From Dyadobacter fermentans DSM 18053 (GTDB lineage: Bacteria > Bacteroidota > Bacteroidia > Cytophagales > Spirosomataceae), in assembly GCF_000023125.1 (NCBI RefSeq), contig NC_013037.1:186001-250000 (forward strand): a stretch of DNA of 64,000 bases. Direction: 5' to 3'. How positions within the stretch are numbered: the stretch's first letter is position 1; each line of letters starts with the position of its first letter. The notes beneath the pieces were generated by a model. It saw only the letters and a list, made by a program, of their open reading frames with translations, made no database searches and was not told where the DNA came from. Positions 16,150 to 25,182 of this stretch are shown here, piece after piece. A program made the position numbers and the translations under genes.

Positions 16150-17499
16150 ATGGCATTTCAGCTCTTACAGAAATTAAGGAATAAACACTTTCTTTCGCTG
16201 GCCGGCAACGGCATTATGTCGGTGCTGGGCATGCTCAATATGATTATCCTGTACCGCGCATTACCCGTGGCGGGCATCGGGATGTGGGTGTTCTTCCTGT
16301 CGATTTTGCTGTTGGTGGATACATTCCGGTCGGGCTTTCTCACCACCGCCTTCATCAAGTTCTACGCAGGCGCGGGCGATGCGCGGAAGCGCGAGGTCGT
16401 CGGTTCGGCCTGGTTTATCGGCGGGGCCATTACAGGCATTCTTGCATTGATCAACATTCCAGCATTCCTGTTTTCGGATTGGTTCAAAAATCCCTCCGTG
16501 GTACTGTTCGTGGAGTGGTTTGGCATTATTTATATCGCCTCGCTGCCGTATTTCATCGCTTCCTGCGTGGTGCAGGCGGAGCAGCGGTTCGATCAACTGC
16601 TGTGCATCCGCTTCCTGAGCCAGGGGTTTTTCATTCTTTTTGTGATGATCATGGCATTCACCAAAACGGCGACCCTGCAAAACATCATTTACGCCTACCT
16701 GGGCGGCGCGGCGCTTACGAGCACTTTTACCATCATCATGGGCTGGGCGCGGCTTGCCAATTTCAAGGACCGCACGCGCGAATGCATCCGGGAGATCTTC
16801 CATTTTGGCAAATTTTCGGTGGGTACCACATTGAGTTCCAACCTGTTCGGGACGTCCAACACGATGATCATCAACTTCATGCTCGGTCCGGCGGCATTAG
16901 CGGTTTTCAACCTCGGGCAGCGGCTGATGGAGATCATTGAAATACCCCTGAGAAGCTTTGCCGCTACCGGAATGCCCGAACTGTCGGCCGCCTATAACGA
17001 GAACAACCGCCCGAAGGTGATCGACACCATGAAACGCTACGCCGGGCTCATTACCATGGCTTTGCTGCCCGCGTGCATTGGCGCGGTGGTGCTGGCCGAT
17101 GTGGCGATTCACATTATCGGCGGTGAAAAGTACATCGACTCCGAAGCCGCGAACATCATGCGCCTGTACATGACATTCGCGCTCCTGTACCCGCTCGACC
17201 GCTTTTTTGCATTAACACTCGACGTTATCCATCAGCCCAAAATCAATTTCATCAAAGTCCTGATCATGCTCGCGGGCAGCGTCATTGCGTCCGTCACGGG
17301 CATTTATCTCACCGGCAGCATTTACGGCGTCGCCATCGCGGGCGTCGTTCCTACGCTCATCGGCGTGGGGATCGGCTACTGGGGGCTCAACCGGTTTCAG
17401 CCTTTCAGTATCCTGAGCGTCTTTACGACGGGTTATGCCGAGGCGGTAGGGCTGGTGAGGATCTGGTGGGGCAAGCTGATGGTTCACAAGGCACATTAA
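16150..17499 (+). CDS. Polysaccharide flippase, Wzx-like (copy 1)
   Basis: 449 residues with about 12 to 14 hydrophobic helices and the MATE/MOP pattern of Wzx translocases, for example 'VGTTLSSNLFGTSNTMIINFMLGPAALAVFNLGQRLMEI' in the middle. Wzx proteins move lipid-linked repeat units across the inner membrane. The reading frame extends to a TTG at 16138, but the ATG at 16150 gives a normal N-terminus ('MAFQLLQKLRNKHFLSL') and is preferred. It is followed six bases later by an unrecognised gene and then a second flippase, which is unusual for one locus. Confidence 0.88.
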   Translation: MAFQLLQKLRNKHFLSLAGNGIMSVLGMLNMIILYRALPVAGIGMWVFFLSILLLVDTFRSGFLTTAFIKFYAGAGDARKREVVGSAWFIGGAITGILALINIPAFLFSDWFKNPSVVLFVEWFGIIYIASLPYFIASCVVQAEQRFDQLLCIRFLSQGFFILFVMIMAFTKTATLQNIIYAYLGGAALTSTFTIIMGWARLANFKDRTRECIREIFHFGKFSVGTTLSSNLFGTSNTMIINFMLGPAALAVFNLGQRLMEIIEIPLRSFAATGMPELSAAYNENNRPKVIDTMKRYAGLITMALLPACIGAVVLADVAIHIIGGEKYIDSEAANIMRLYMTFALLYPLDRFFALTLDVIHQPKINFIKVLIMLAGSVIASVTGIYLTGSIYGVAIAGVVPTLIGVGIGYWGLNRFQPFSILSVFTTGYAEAVGLVRIWWGKLMVHKAH

Positions 17500-17505
17500 T
17501 GGATT

Positions 17506-18441
17506 ATGCTGAACAAAATACTTAGTCTGGTTGTGTTGCTGCGGTATGGAAAGCTACCGTGGGAGCACCGCTATTTTTACCGGGATACATTGCGCTGCCA
17601 GGTGCAGCAGTGGAAATACATCTGGAAGGATTACGTCAGCCGGAAGAAATACAAGCGACTGGCGTTCAGCGGGGAGTTTGCGCCGGAGCTGCAATTTGTG
17701 CTGCCATTTGCCTACTGGCATTACAAAAACGGCACCCTCGAAAGCACCGTTTCTTCGAAATACACGAAAGAACTTTACTTTTTTTCGCCCGATCACCGCG
17801 AGCAGTTCGATACCCGCTCGAATGAGGGCAATTACAATTTCGAAATGCCGCGCATCCTGTACAGCCAGGATTACGACATGTCGAAATGGGTTCCGGTGCC
17901 GCTCAAAGAGACTTACCGAAACGATATTTACGTCTATCAAAAGCCCATTCTGATCATTGCCAACCGGTATAATATGGAATGGGACGGTCCTCCGGTGAGC
18001 TATTACAGCATGGAAATGCTCGGTTTCATTCTCGACAGGCTGAAAAGCAAGTACACGGTGATTTACAACCGTCCACGCCCGCAGCACATCACGATGGACA
18101 ACTCCGACATTTATGATATGGACGAGTTCAGTTGGCTTGCCGCCGAGCATCCCGACGTGATTTTAATGGAAAACCTTTTCAGGGAGAATAGGGCTAATGC
18201 CAACAATTTCAATCATTTGCAACTGATGGTGTATGCCAATGCCAGCCATTTCATATCGATCCACGGCGGCACAGCCACTTTGGCGAGTTACTTCGGAGGC
18301 ACCAACCTGATCCTCTCCAAAAAGGGGCCGGAGCATTATTTCAAATGTTTTGAGAAGCTGTACCCGCAATTTTCGGGTGCAAAAATACTGCATGCGAAAA
18401 CCGACGACGAGGTTAAACAATACGTCGAAGCGCATTTCTGA
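17506..18441 (+). CDS. Uncharacterised protein, possibly GT-B-like glycosyltransferase
   Basis: 311 residues, soluble apart from a short hydrophobic N-terminus, rich in Tyr, Trp and Phe. I do not recognise the family. The C-terminal part has a Rossmann-like flavour: 'KPILIIANRYNMEW', 'YTVIYNRPRP', 'ANASHFISIHGGTATLASYFGGTNLILSKKGPEHYFK', the last resembling the donor-binding loop of GT-B enzymes or polysaccharide pyruvyl or heptosyl transferases. It sits between two flippase genes, spaced by six bases on each side, so it is firmly part of the polysaccharide operon. A glycosyltransferase or a surface-sugar modifying enzyme is the best guess. Confidence 0.6.
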   Translation: MLNKILSLVVLLRYGKLPWEHRYFYRDTLRCQVQQWKYIWKDYVSRKKYKRLAFSGEFAPELQFVLPFAYWHYKNGTLESTVSSKYTKELYFFSPDHREQFDTRSNEGNYNFEMPRILYSQDYDMSKWVPVPLKETYRNDIYVYQKPILIIANRYNMEWDGPPVSYYSMEMLGFILDRLKSKYTVIYNRPRPQHITMDNSDIYDMDEFSWLAAEHPDVILMENLFRENRANANNFNHLQLMVYANASHFISIHGGTATLASYFGGTNLILSKKGPEHYFKCFEKLYPQFSGAKILHAKTDDEVKQYVEAHF

Positions 18442-18447
18442 CGGGAT

Positions 18448-19788
18448 ATGGAGGGAAAAAAGGATTACTGGCTCAAATCGGGGTTTATCAATATCGTCCA
18501 GAACTTCTCGGGCGTATTCTTCGGCTTCGCGGGCTTCTATTTGCTGGTGCGGCTGTTGACAAAGCACGATTTTGGGGTGTGGACGCTCTTCATCTCCACG
18601 ACCACCATCCTGGAAGCGATCCGCAGCGGCCTCTTGCAGAATGCATTGATCAAATACATTTCATCATCCGACGCCCGCGAACATCCGGCCATTATTACCG
18701 CCTCGTTTGCGATCAACGGCATCGTGCAGGTCGTTTGCATTGCCGCGATCCTCGTTTTCTCACCCTGGCTGAGCCGGCTCTGGGATGCGCCCCAGCTCGT
18801 GGAAATGATGTATTGGTACATCGCCATTTATCTGCTTTCGGGCTTGCAGGCGCAGTTTAACGGCATCGAACAGGCCAATTTGCGGTTCAACGGCATTTTC
18901 GTCACCACCCTGATCCGCCAGGGCGTTTTCTTTACGTTTGTGCTGGTTTGCTACTTTTTCAGCTTATCGGTTGAACTGATTTTCCTCGTGTGGGTGCAGA
19001 TCGCGAGCGCGCTTGCGGGCATGCTCATCGCGTACAGCCATGCGCGCGGGCATCTTGCATTATCTGCCAAAATAAGTCGCGAATGGATGGCCAAGCTGTT
19101 TGGGTACGGCAAATATGCTTTTGGCACATTAATCAGCTCCCTGCTTTCCGGCACCATCGACCAGATGATGCTCGGCGCGATGCTCTCACCGGCGGCTTCG
19201 GGCGCATTCAATATCGCCGTGCGGATCACCAACCTGATCGACATTCCGGGTAACGCGGTGGCTACGATCGTGTTTCCGCAGAGCGCAAAGCGCATGGAGT
19301 CGGAAGGGCCGGCGGCCATTAAGTATTTGTACGAAAAATCGGTGGGTACGACGCTCGCCCTGGTTGTGCCGGTAGTAATTTTTCTGTACCTGTTTTCCGG
19401 CATTGTGATCACGCTCATTGCGGGAGAAAAATATGCGGATTCCATTCCATTACTTCAAATCACGCTGCTTTACTGCCTGTTGATCCCTTTTGGAAGGCAG
19501 TTCGGCACCATTCTGGATTCCATCGGAAAAACGCGGATGACGTTTTTTGTCGTCATAGGTACGGCTACGTTGAACCTCTGCCTGAATTATTTTTTCATCC
19601 GGGAATGGGGCGTCGTAGGTGCGGCTTACGCAACTTTATGTTCCAATATCGTAGGTTTTGCAGTGGCGCAGGTGATTCTGCGGAGGGAAATCGGCGTGAG
19701 TGTTTTGAATACGTTCGTGTATATGTACAAATTCTATCCCGAGTTCCTTGACCGTTATTTGCGGCCTATGTTGAAAGCGCGGTCTTAA
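18448..19788 (+). CDS. Polysaccharide flippase, Wzx-like (copy 2)
   Basis: 446 residues, about 12 to 14 membrane helices, same superfamily as the gene at 16150. It shows 'YGKYAFGTLISSLLSGTIDQMMLGAMLSPAASGAFNIAVRITNLIDIPGNAVATIVFPQSAKRM', aligning with the mid-region of copy 1. The two are clearly different sequences, so this is not a recent duplication; they may flip different lipid-linked glycans, or one may export a modified donor. It starts six bases after the preceding stop and is followed 13 bases later by a fucosyltransferase. Confidence 0.88.
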   Translation: MEGKKDYWLKSGFINIVQNFSGVFFGFAGFYLLVRLLTKHDFGVWTLFISTTTILEAIRSGLLQNALIKYISSSDAREHPAIITASFAINGIVQVVCIAAILVFSPWLSRLWDAPQLVEMMYWYIAIYLLSGLQAQFNGIEQANLRFNGIFVTTLIRQGVFFTFVLVCYFFSLSVELIFLVWVQIASALAGMLIAYSHARGHLALSAKISREWMAKLFGYGKYAFGTLISSLLSGTIDQMMLGAMLSPAASGAFNIAVRITNLIDIPGNAVATIVFPQSAKRMESEGPAAIKYLYEKSVGTTLALVVPVVIFLYLFSGIVITLIAGEKYADSIPLLQITLLYCLLIPFGRQFGTILDSIGKTRMTFFVVIGTATLNLCLNYFFIREWGVVGAAYATLCSNIVGFAVAQVILRREIGVSVLNTFVYMYKFYPEFLDRYLRPMLKARS

Positions 19789-19801
19789 AAATCAGCACAT
19801 T

Positions 19802-20611
19802 ATGGTAGGTGTATATTTTTCGGGCCGGCTCGGCAATCAATTGTTCCAGTACTATTTTTTGTTGTACCTGAAAACCAGGAACCCGCGCCTGACGTATTTC
19901 TTCCCGAATCCCCATCACGCGTACCTGAGCAAATATTTCGATCTGGGCGGTTATCATAACCTCACATTGGGTTCCAAACTCTATTCCGGATTCACGCGCA
20001 TCATCCCGCGGTTCATCAGCTTTGCGCCGGTTTACGTGCATAACTTTTTCAGCCCGAAAGAGTTTTCGCCGAAAAACGGGCAAATGTACTACGGCTATTA
20101 CCAGTCGGATTTTTACATTAAGCATTTACCCAAAGGCACATTGCCGAAGCTGAAACCGGAGTTTGAAAAGGCGTTTGACGAGCAGTATGGGGCTATTTTC
20201 AGGAACGAGAAGACGGTAGTAGTGCACATCCGGCGGACGGACTATCTTTCCTACGGCAAGCGCGACATCTCGCTGCCGGTCGAATATTTCCAGAAACAGC
20301 TCAGCTCGATCGAAAACCTGGATGCGTACAAGGTGTATTTCGTGAGTGACGATATGGATTTCGTCAAAGCCGCATTCCCGGCCCGCGACAACTTTCATTT
20401 CGTTTCGAACCCGGAGATCATCGACTTTCAGCTGATCATGAATGCCGATGTCGCCATTATATCCAACAGCACTTTTGCGTGGTGGGCTGCGTACATTTGT
20501 AAAAAGAAAAACCACGTGATCGCGCCAAAGAACTGGTTTGGCTTCCGAATTGGCCGCGAACACCCCAAAGGCATTATGACCGACCGGTTCGAATGGAGGG
20601 ATGTATTGTAA
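19802..20611 (+). CDS. GT11 alpha-1,2-fucosyltransferase-like enzyme
   Basis: 269 residues with the hallmarks of GT11: 'GRLGNQLFQYYFLLYL' at 8-23, the GDP-fucose binding 'VVVHIRRTDYLS' with H142, R145 and D147, and 'ISNSTFAWWAAYICKKKNHVIAPKNWF' near the C-terminus. The family transfers fucose from GDP-L-fucose to galactose or related sugars, usually in an alpha-1,2 link. This suggests the polysaccharide or another surface glycan carries fucose or a similar 6-deoxyhexose. No GDP-fucose synthesis genes are in the window, so the donor must come from elsewhere. Confidence 0.88.
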   Translation: MVGVYFSGRLGNQLFQYYFLLYLKTRNPRLTYFFPNPHHAYLSKYFDLGGYHNLTLGSKLYSGFTRIIPRFISFAPVYVHNFFSPKEFSPKNGQMYYGYYQSDFYIKHLPKGTLPKLKPEFEKAFDEQYGAIFRNEKTVVVHIRRTDYLSYGKRDISLPVEYFQKQLSSIENLDAYKVYFVSDDMDFVKAAFPARDNFHFVSNPEIIDFQLIMNADVAIISNSTFAWWAAYICKKKNHVIAPKNWFGFRIGREHPKGIMTDRFEWRDVL

Positions 20612-20696
20612 AAATTTTTATATTGCCGCAATGGCTTCCCGCTCGACGCACGCCGCTTCTACGATCTGATGTGAATCTCTTGAATACGCTTTGCCA

Positions 20697-21911
20697 ATGA
20701 AACTGAAAGGACATCAGATCATCATTTTTGGTTTACCGCGATTTGACGCACCTATCGAGTCCACCAATTACACGACCGCCAAGCTGCTCGCACGGGAAAA
20801 CGAGGTGTATTACGTTGAAAACCCCTTCACGCTGAGGGATTTTTTCAGGCTTCGGCGCACGCCGGAATATCAGCTGCGCAAGGAGCATTTTTCGCTCACA
20901 GGCCATTCACTGATCGAAACCGACACGCCGAACCTCAAAGTGATCATTCCGCCGATATTGTTGTCGGTGAACTTCCTTCCGGAAAACAGGCTGTTCCGTG
21001 CGGCGCTGAAATTCAATGAATTCCTCATCCGCGCCAAGCTGAAAAGCATTCTCGAAACCTACCGGATCAGGGATTACATTTTCATCAATTCCTTCAACTT
21101 CCATTACCCCACGCTCTCGGAAGGCCTCTCGCCGAGGCTCAAAGTGTACCATTGCCTCGATCCGATGGTGCTGCCTTTCAACCGGCGGCACGGTGTGGTT
21201 TCGGAGGATATCCTCGTGAAGCAGAGCGACGTGGTGATTTGCAGCAGCAGGCAATTGTACGAGGAGAAAAAACAGCAGAACCCGTACAGCTATTTCGTGG
21301 CCAATGCGGCCGATCTGGGCCATAGCAGCAAGGCTTTGAACCCCGATTTGCCGGTTTACCCGGCCATTGCCGCATTAAAAAAGCCGGTAATCGGTTACCT
21401 GGGTGCGATCGAGCGGCGCATGGATTATGATTTGCTGAAAACGGTCATACTCGCGAATCCCGATAAGAGCTTTGCATTCGTGGGGCCGGTGTCGCGGGAG
21501 TTTGTGCCCGACTGGTTCTTTACCGCCGAAAATGTCCATTTCCCCGGCCCGATCGATTACGACGATATGCCTGCGGTGATCAAAGGCTTCGATGTCGCGC
21601 TGATCCCGTTCAAGAAAGACGACGTAAGCAGCAGCATTTTTCCATTGAAACTCTTCGAATACCTCGGCGCGGGCAAACCCGTGGTCGCAATTGACTTTAA
21701 CCCTGATTTAAAGGAGTTTACCAAAGGCGAGGTGACATTCTGCGAAACTGCGGACAGTTTTTCGGAAGCCATTAACACGGCTCTTCAAACCGATAATGCC
21801 GAGCAGCGCAAAAACCGCGTAACGATCGCCGCCGAAAACACGTGGGAAAACCGTGTGGATGCCATTGGCGACATTATCCATTACCACCTCGAACAGGTGA
21901 TCCAGCCGTAG
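20697..21911 (+). CDS. GT4-like glycosyltransferase (GT-B fold)
   Basis: 404 residues. The N-terminal half begins 'MKLKGHQIIIFGLPRFDAPIESTNYTTAKLLAREN', and the C-terminal half carries 'KPVIGYLGAIERRMDYDLL', 'SFAFVGPVS', 'NVHFPGPIDYDDMPAVIKGFDVALIPFKKDD' and 'PLKLFEYLGAGKPVVAIDF'. This is the standard donor-binding region of GT4-like enzymes, with the glutamate of 'FEYLGAG'. The ATG at 20697 is preferred over the in-frame TTG six bases earlier. It is the last gene of the forward polysaccharide operon and is separated by 85 bases from the fucosyltransferase. Downstream lies one copy of the 68-nt repeat element, then a convergent acyltransferase. Confidence 0.87.
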   Translation: MKLKGHQIIIFGLPRFDAPIESTNYTTAKLLARENEVYYVENPFTLRDFFRLRRTPEYQLRKEHFSLTGHSLIETDTPNLKVIIPPILLSVNFLPENRLFRAALKFNEFLIRAKLKSILETYRIRDYIFINSFNFHYPTLSEGLSPRLKVYHCLDPMVLPFNRRHGVVSEDILVKQSDVVICSSRQLYEEKKQQNPYSYFVANAADLGHSSKALNPDLPVYPAIAALKKPVIGYLGAIERRMDYDLLKTVILANPDKSFAFVGPVSREFVPDWFFTAENVHFPGPIDYDDMPAVIKGFDVALIPFKKDDVSSSIFPLKLFEYLGAGKPVVAIDFNPDLKEFTKGEVTFCETADSFSEAINTALQTDNAEQRKNRVTIAAENTWENRVDAIGDIIHYHLEQVIQP

Positions 21912-21918
21912 CGACTCC

Positions 21919-21986
21919 GGAGGCTCCGCAGGAGCCGGATTTCGGTATTGTAATTGATCCCTATAAACAGGATGCCCCTCCGGGGC
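21919..21986 (+). repeat. 68-nt two-hairpin repeat element, copy 1
   Basis: The element reads, in order, a hairpin GGAGGCTCCGCAGGAGCC (21919-21936), a 24-nt spacer (21937-21960), the core CTATAAACAGG (21961-21971), two bases, and a second hairpin GCCCCTCCGGGGC (21974-21986). Two more copies of exactly the same length and layout lie at 52858-52925 and 52939-53006. Between copies the spacer differs but keeps its length, and the stems change in a pairing-preserving way. It lies between two convergent genes, as REP-type elements often do. Confidence 0.8.
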
Positions 21987-21994
21987 GGCCGCAC

Positions 21995-23110
21995 CTACTT
22001 CCGCGCCATTTCTCCTTCCTGTACCTTCTTAGGTGATTTGTACTGGAAACGCATTTCAATGTGCTTGTACGTCCATGCGGATACAAAATAGATCAGCACG
22101 AAATTGACGATAAACAGGTAAGAATATGCTTCCGGGGGAAATTTCAATATCCGGATAAATAATACATTGAAAAGGCTGATCAGCAGCGCGTGCGTCATGT
22201 AGATCGAGTAGGAGTATTGCCCGAGCTTATGCAGCAACCGCACGCTTTTGAGCCCTTTTGAAATAAACCCCTTTTCGAAGGAGAATGTGTAAATGCAAAT
22301 GAAGAAGAGTATTTCAAAGACTGCGCCCCACGGTTTCATGAACTCCCCGTTGTAAATGCTGAGGCAAATGAGGCTCAACGATATCGCTTCCACGGCCGAA
22401 AATAGTGCGGGCGACCATTCGCGCACGCGTACGTGGGTGACGCTGAAAAAGTTGAAGCACAAAACGCCGGTGAAAAAACCTAGAATGCCCCTCAAAAAGC
22501 CGTAATCGAAGCTGTAATTGATCTGGAAACTTTTGGAAACAGACCAGAGCGCGGCGAGGGAAATGACGATCATGAGTCCGTACCACGCATTGCGACTGCG
22601 AAACTGGTTGCTGCGGTGAATGAACACCACCAGACTCCCGAAAACCAGGTAAGCCATCATTTCCGCGCTGATAGACCAGCTGGGAATGTTCCAGCTCACA
22701 TCCCGCACGCCCGGCACCGGCGTGGAGTTGATCAGGAAAAGTGACGTGAAAAAGGTGTAGACATTGTTGGCCGGATTCACCAGGTTATTGACTTTAATGT
22801 AAGGCACCAGCAGGTTTTTGGCCACTTCCATCCCGACAAATGCCAGCAGCATCACGAAATGCAGCGGGTAAATGCGATAAACCCTTTTTTTGAGAAACAG
22901 GCCGAACTGGCCCCAATCGGCCAGCGATTGGTAGCTGTACGCGATCACGAACCCGCTGAGGACGAAGAAAAAGTCCACGAACATGTCGGAGTTTTCAATG
23001 AAACGGTTGTTCAGAATGGGCGTGTTGGCGAAGGGGCCGAGATGGAACATGAACACGAGCGAGGCAAACAGCCCGCGGAATATGTCCAGTACTTCGAAAC
23101 GGTGTTTCAT
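21995..23110 (-). CDS. Acyltransferase 3 family membrane protein
   Basis: 371 residues, about ten membrane helices. The N-terminus 'RFEVLDIFRGLFASLVFMFHL' has the catalytic-site histidine context of the OafA/acyltransferase 3 family, and 'FFFVLSGFVIAYSY' is the usual second motif. Members O-acetylate exopolysaccharide, O-antigen or peptidoglycan using cytoplasmic acyl-CoA. Its ATG overlaps the stop of the SiaB-like kinase gene (23107-23110), making it the last gene of a five-gene operon with a PP2C phosphatase, STAS protein and kinase. That context suggests its activity or amount is under partner-switch control. Confidence 0.88.
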   Translation of the reverse strand: MKHRFEVLDIFRGLFASLVFMFHLGPFANTPILNNRFIENSDMFVDFFFVLSGFVIAYSYQSLADWGQFGLFLKKRVYRIYPLHFVMLLAFVGMEVAKNLLVPYIKVNNLVNPANNVYTFFTSLFLINSTPVPGVRDVSWNIPSWSISAEMMAYLVFGSLVVFIHRSNQFRSRNAWYGLMIVISLAALWSVSKSFQINYSFDYGFLRGILGFFTGVLCFNFFSVTHVRVREWSPALFSAVEAISLSLICLSIYNGEFMKPWGAVFEILFFICIYTFSFEKGFISKGLKSVRLLHKLGQYSYSIYMTHALLISLFNVLFIRILKFPPEAYSYLFIVNFVLIYFVSAWTYKHIEMRFQYKSPKKVQEGEMARK

Positions 23111-23676
23111 GCCGGTGAATTGAGGTAGAATGTGCTGATAAAGCGGTTTACGCCCGTGTCGGTATCGTGCTCGTACGCGAACTCGTCGGATGCCTTGGTC
23201 ATGATCAGTAGCCCGAAATGCTCGCTGGTATCGGACAGCAGTGCGGGCATTTCGAGCTCATCGAGCTGTTCGATGAAAAAGGTCGCCCGGCCCGCTTCGT
23301 CGGTCCGCACGCACAGCGAATCCATTCCATTGTGGTAAATCGGGAAGTCCATCGGCCGCACAATGTCTTCAAGCGGCCACATGATCTTCTTCCGGTCCTG
23401 GCCCACGAGGACGAGCGGCTTGCCGTAATCTTCCTTTTCGAGCACCACGGCCCCGCCGGTAAACCCGATTTTGAGCAGCGATTCCCGCTCGCCGGAGTGT
23501 TTCACGGCATTGGTGAGCAATTCCATGATCACCCATTTGATTTTGGCCATCAGGGTATCGTCGAGCGGCGTAATGCCCGCTTTTTCCCGGATGTGGCCCA
23601 GGCACACGTTCAACGTGCCCGGGATACCTTCCCGGTTACAATCGAAAACTATTCTGATCTGATCCTCCTCCCTCAT
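23107..23676 (-). CDS. SiaB-like serine kinase / GHKL ATPase (anti-sigma-type)
   Basis: 189 residues with a histidine-kinase-type ATPase fold in the style of SiaB (DUF6272) and SpoIIAB-like kinases. The N-box is 'VIMELLTNAVKHSG' (E52, N56), and a downstream 'HFGLLIMTKASDEF' region resembles the family C-terminus. These kinases phosphorylate a serine on a STAS partner, here most likely the protein encoded three bases upstream (23680-24018). It is translationally linked to the acyltransferase by a four-base overlap. The exact target is inferred from gene order and from the SiaABC system of Pseudomonas. Confidence 0.8.
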   Translation of the reverse strand: MREEDQIRIVFDCNREGIPGTLNVCLGHIREKAGITPLDDTLMAKIKWVIMELLTNAVKHSGERESLLKIGFTGGAVVLEKEDYGKPLVLVGQDRKKIMWPLEDIVRPMDFPIYHNGMDSLCVRTDEAGRATFFIEQLDELEMPALLSDTSEHFGLLIMTKASDEFAYEHDTDTGVNRFISTFYLNSPA

Positions 23677-23679
23677 AAA

Positions 23680-24018
23680 CTAACTTAGTGAGCCCATCGC
23701 CTCCTCGAAATTGTCAAATATCCTGAACACCTTGTCCATCCGGATGAGCGTGAGCAGGTTCTTAACATCCGGTTTCAGGGAGACCAGGTAAATATCGACA
23801 TTGCGCGGCATCGCATATTTCAATGCCACGACGAGGCTTCCCAGGAATGAACTGTCGATATAATTCACGTTTTCAAAACTGACGATCACCAGGCGTACTC
23901 CCCGGCCGATGATCGTGATCATTTCTTCCTTAAATGCGTCGGCATTCGAAAGACTTGCCTCTTCCGGTAAAATAGTGGCGTGCACGACGCGGTTTGCTTC
24001 CTCAACTTTCAGTATCAT
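23680..24018 (-). CDS. STAS domain protein (anti-anti-sigma type)
   Basis: 112 residues forming a single STAS domain. The phosphorylation loop reads 'VNYIDSSFLGSLVVALK' with D55-S56-S57, equivalent to the 'DSSG' loop of SpoIIAA, where the second serine is phosphorylated; the usual glycine is a phenylalanine here. A cycle of phosphorylation by the SiaB-like kinase and dephosphorylation by the PP2C protein of the same operon is the expected switch. Which output protein the STAS form binds is unknown; no sigma factor is encoded nearby. Confidence 0.88.
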   Translation of the reverse strand: MILKVEEANRVVHATILPEEASLSNADAFKEEMITIIGRGVRLVIVSFENVNYIDSSFLGSLVVALKYAMPRNVDIYLVSLKPDVKNLLTLIRMDKVFRIFDNFEEAMGSLS

Positions 24019-24024
24019 ATATGG

Positions 24025-25182
24025 CTATTGTTTTTCTATAAAAATGATGCTCGCGTCGTCCATCTGGTTGCTGTCGTCAATCAGGTCGAGGACGTTCCTG
24101 CGAATCTGCTCGAAGCTGTCGGGCTGGCCGAGGTAGGGGGTTATTTTTTCTACAAAAAACGGATAGTCGCTTTTCTTCGATCCGTTGGACGGAATGTCGA
24201 TCATCCCGTCGGTGAAGATCGCGAGCTGGTCGCCGGCTTTCATTTGTACGATTTGCTTGTCATAAAGGCCGTCTTCGAGCAAGCCCAGCAGCAGCCCGGT
24301 CGATTGTATGGTGGATGTCCTGCCGTTTTCGGGCGAGTAGCTGATCAGCGGAAGGTCGCCCGCCCCCGTGTAATGCACCTCGCCCGTGTGGGTGTCGAGC
24401 AAGAGCAGCGACAGGCTCGACAGGATGTTCTGCAAACTTTCATCGAGGTAAATCAGCTTGTTGATCTTCTGTACGATCGTCGCCAGCTCGAAATCCTGGT
24501 CGAGCACGCAGAAGCGGATCGCGGCACGGATGTAGCTCAGGAAACCGAAGGTGAAAAACCAGGCTTTCCATTTTTTACCCATAATATCCCCCAGGAATGC
24601 GAAGCAATACCGGCTGTCGACCTGCACGAAATCAATAAAATCACCACCCGGATACCCGCGGTAGCCTTTGTGCCAGTAAAAAATCCGGTAACCGCTCACC
24701 CGCGGCGCGTGCGTGGGAATGGACTTTACATTCAGCGTTTCCGCCGCTACTTTCAATTCCCTTACCGACCTTACGTGCTCGTTTTCAAGGGTTTTGATGA
24801 TATTATTCAGCTTGGTGATGATCACCGGGATCGGCGTCTCTTTGTTGATGAAGTCCAATGCCGACATATTGAGGCCTTCGAGCACCAGTTTATTATCGGT
24901 GAACGATGTCAGGAACACGAAAGGAATGTCGCTGATGTTGGGATTGAGCAGCACGGCCTGCCGGAAATCGAAACCGTTCATTTCGGGCATATCATAGTCT
25001 GAAAGGATCAGGTCGGGCGTTTCCACGAGCAGCATTTTCAATGCCTCCGTCGCCGATTCGCACAGCACGCAGGTGTATCCGGCCCGCACCAACGCGTGTT
25101 CAACCACCGTTCGGAACAGCAGGTTATCCTCCACGAGCAGGATTTTCTTGACGGTGGTCGGCGGATCGGGGAAGCTGATCAT
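24025..25182 (-). CDS. Response regulator with PP2C (SpoIIE/RsbU-type) phosphatase output
   Basis: 385 residues. An N-terminal receiver has E18-D19, the phospho-acceptor D62 in 'LILSDYDMP', T90 and K112. A short linker leads to a SpoIIE-like PP2C domain (about 160-383) with all metal-binding aspartates in place: D179 in 'PGGDF', D197 in 'LGDIMG', D323 in 'FTDGM' and D373-D374 in 'QMDDAS'. It should dephosphorylate a phospho-STAS protein, very likely the one encoded just downstream, in response to receiver phosphorylation. The orphan Hpt at 28034 or the hybrid kinase at 10831 could be its donor. Its start overlaps the upstream membrane gene by four bases. Confidence 0.92.
   Translation of the reverse strand: MISFPDPPTTVKKILLVEDNLLFRTVVEHALVRAGYTCVLCESATEALKMLLVETPDLILSDYDMPEMNGFDFRQAVLLNPNISDIPFVFLTSFTDNKLVLEGLNMSALDFINKETPIPVIITKLNNIIKTLENEHVRSVRELKVAAETLNVKSIPTHAPRVSGYRIFYWHKGYRGYPGGDFIDFVQVDSRYCFAFLGDIMGKKWKAWFFTFGFLSYIRAAIRFCVLDQDFELATIVQKINKLIYLDESLQNILSSLSLLLLDTHTGEVHYTGAGDLPLISYSPENGRTSTIQSTGLLLGLLEDGLYDKQIVQMKAGDQLAIFTDGMIDIPSNGSKKSDYPFFVEKITPYLGQPDSFEQIRRNVLDLIDDSNQMDDASIIFIEKQ

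Noticed and set aside
1..22000. Recent horizontal transfer of the whole exopolysaccharide locus
   Set aside because: No transposase, integrase, tRNA boundary or clear composition change was seen; promoters and codon use look like those of the surrounding housekeeping genes.
23980..25002. A 340-codon open frame on the plus strand opposite the receiver-phosphatase gene
   Set aside because: It is the antisense shadow of a gene with complete receiver and PP2C motifs and shows no recognisable domain.
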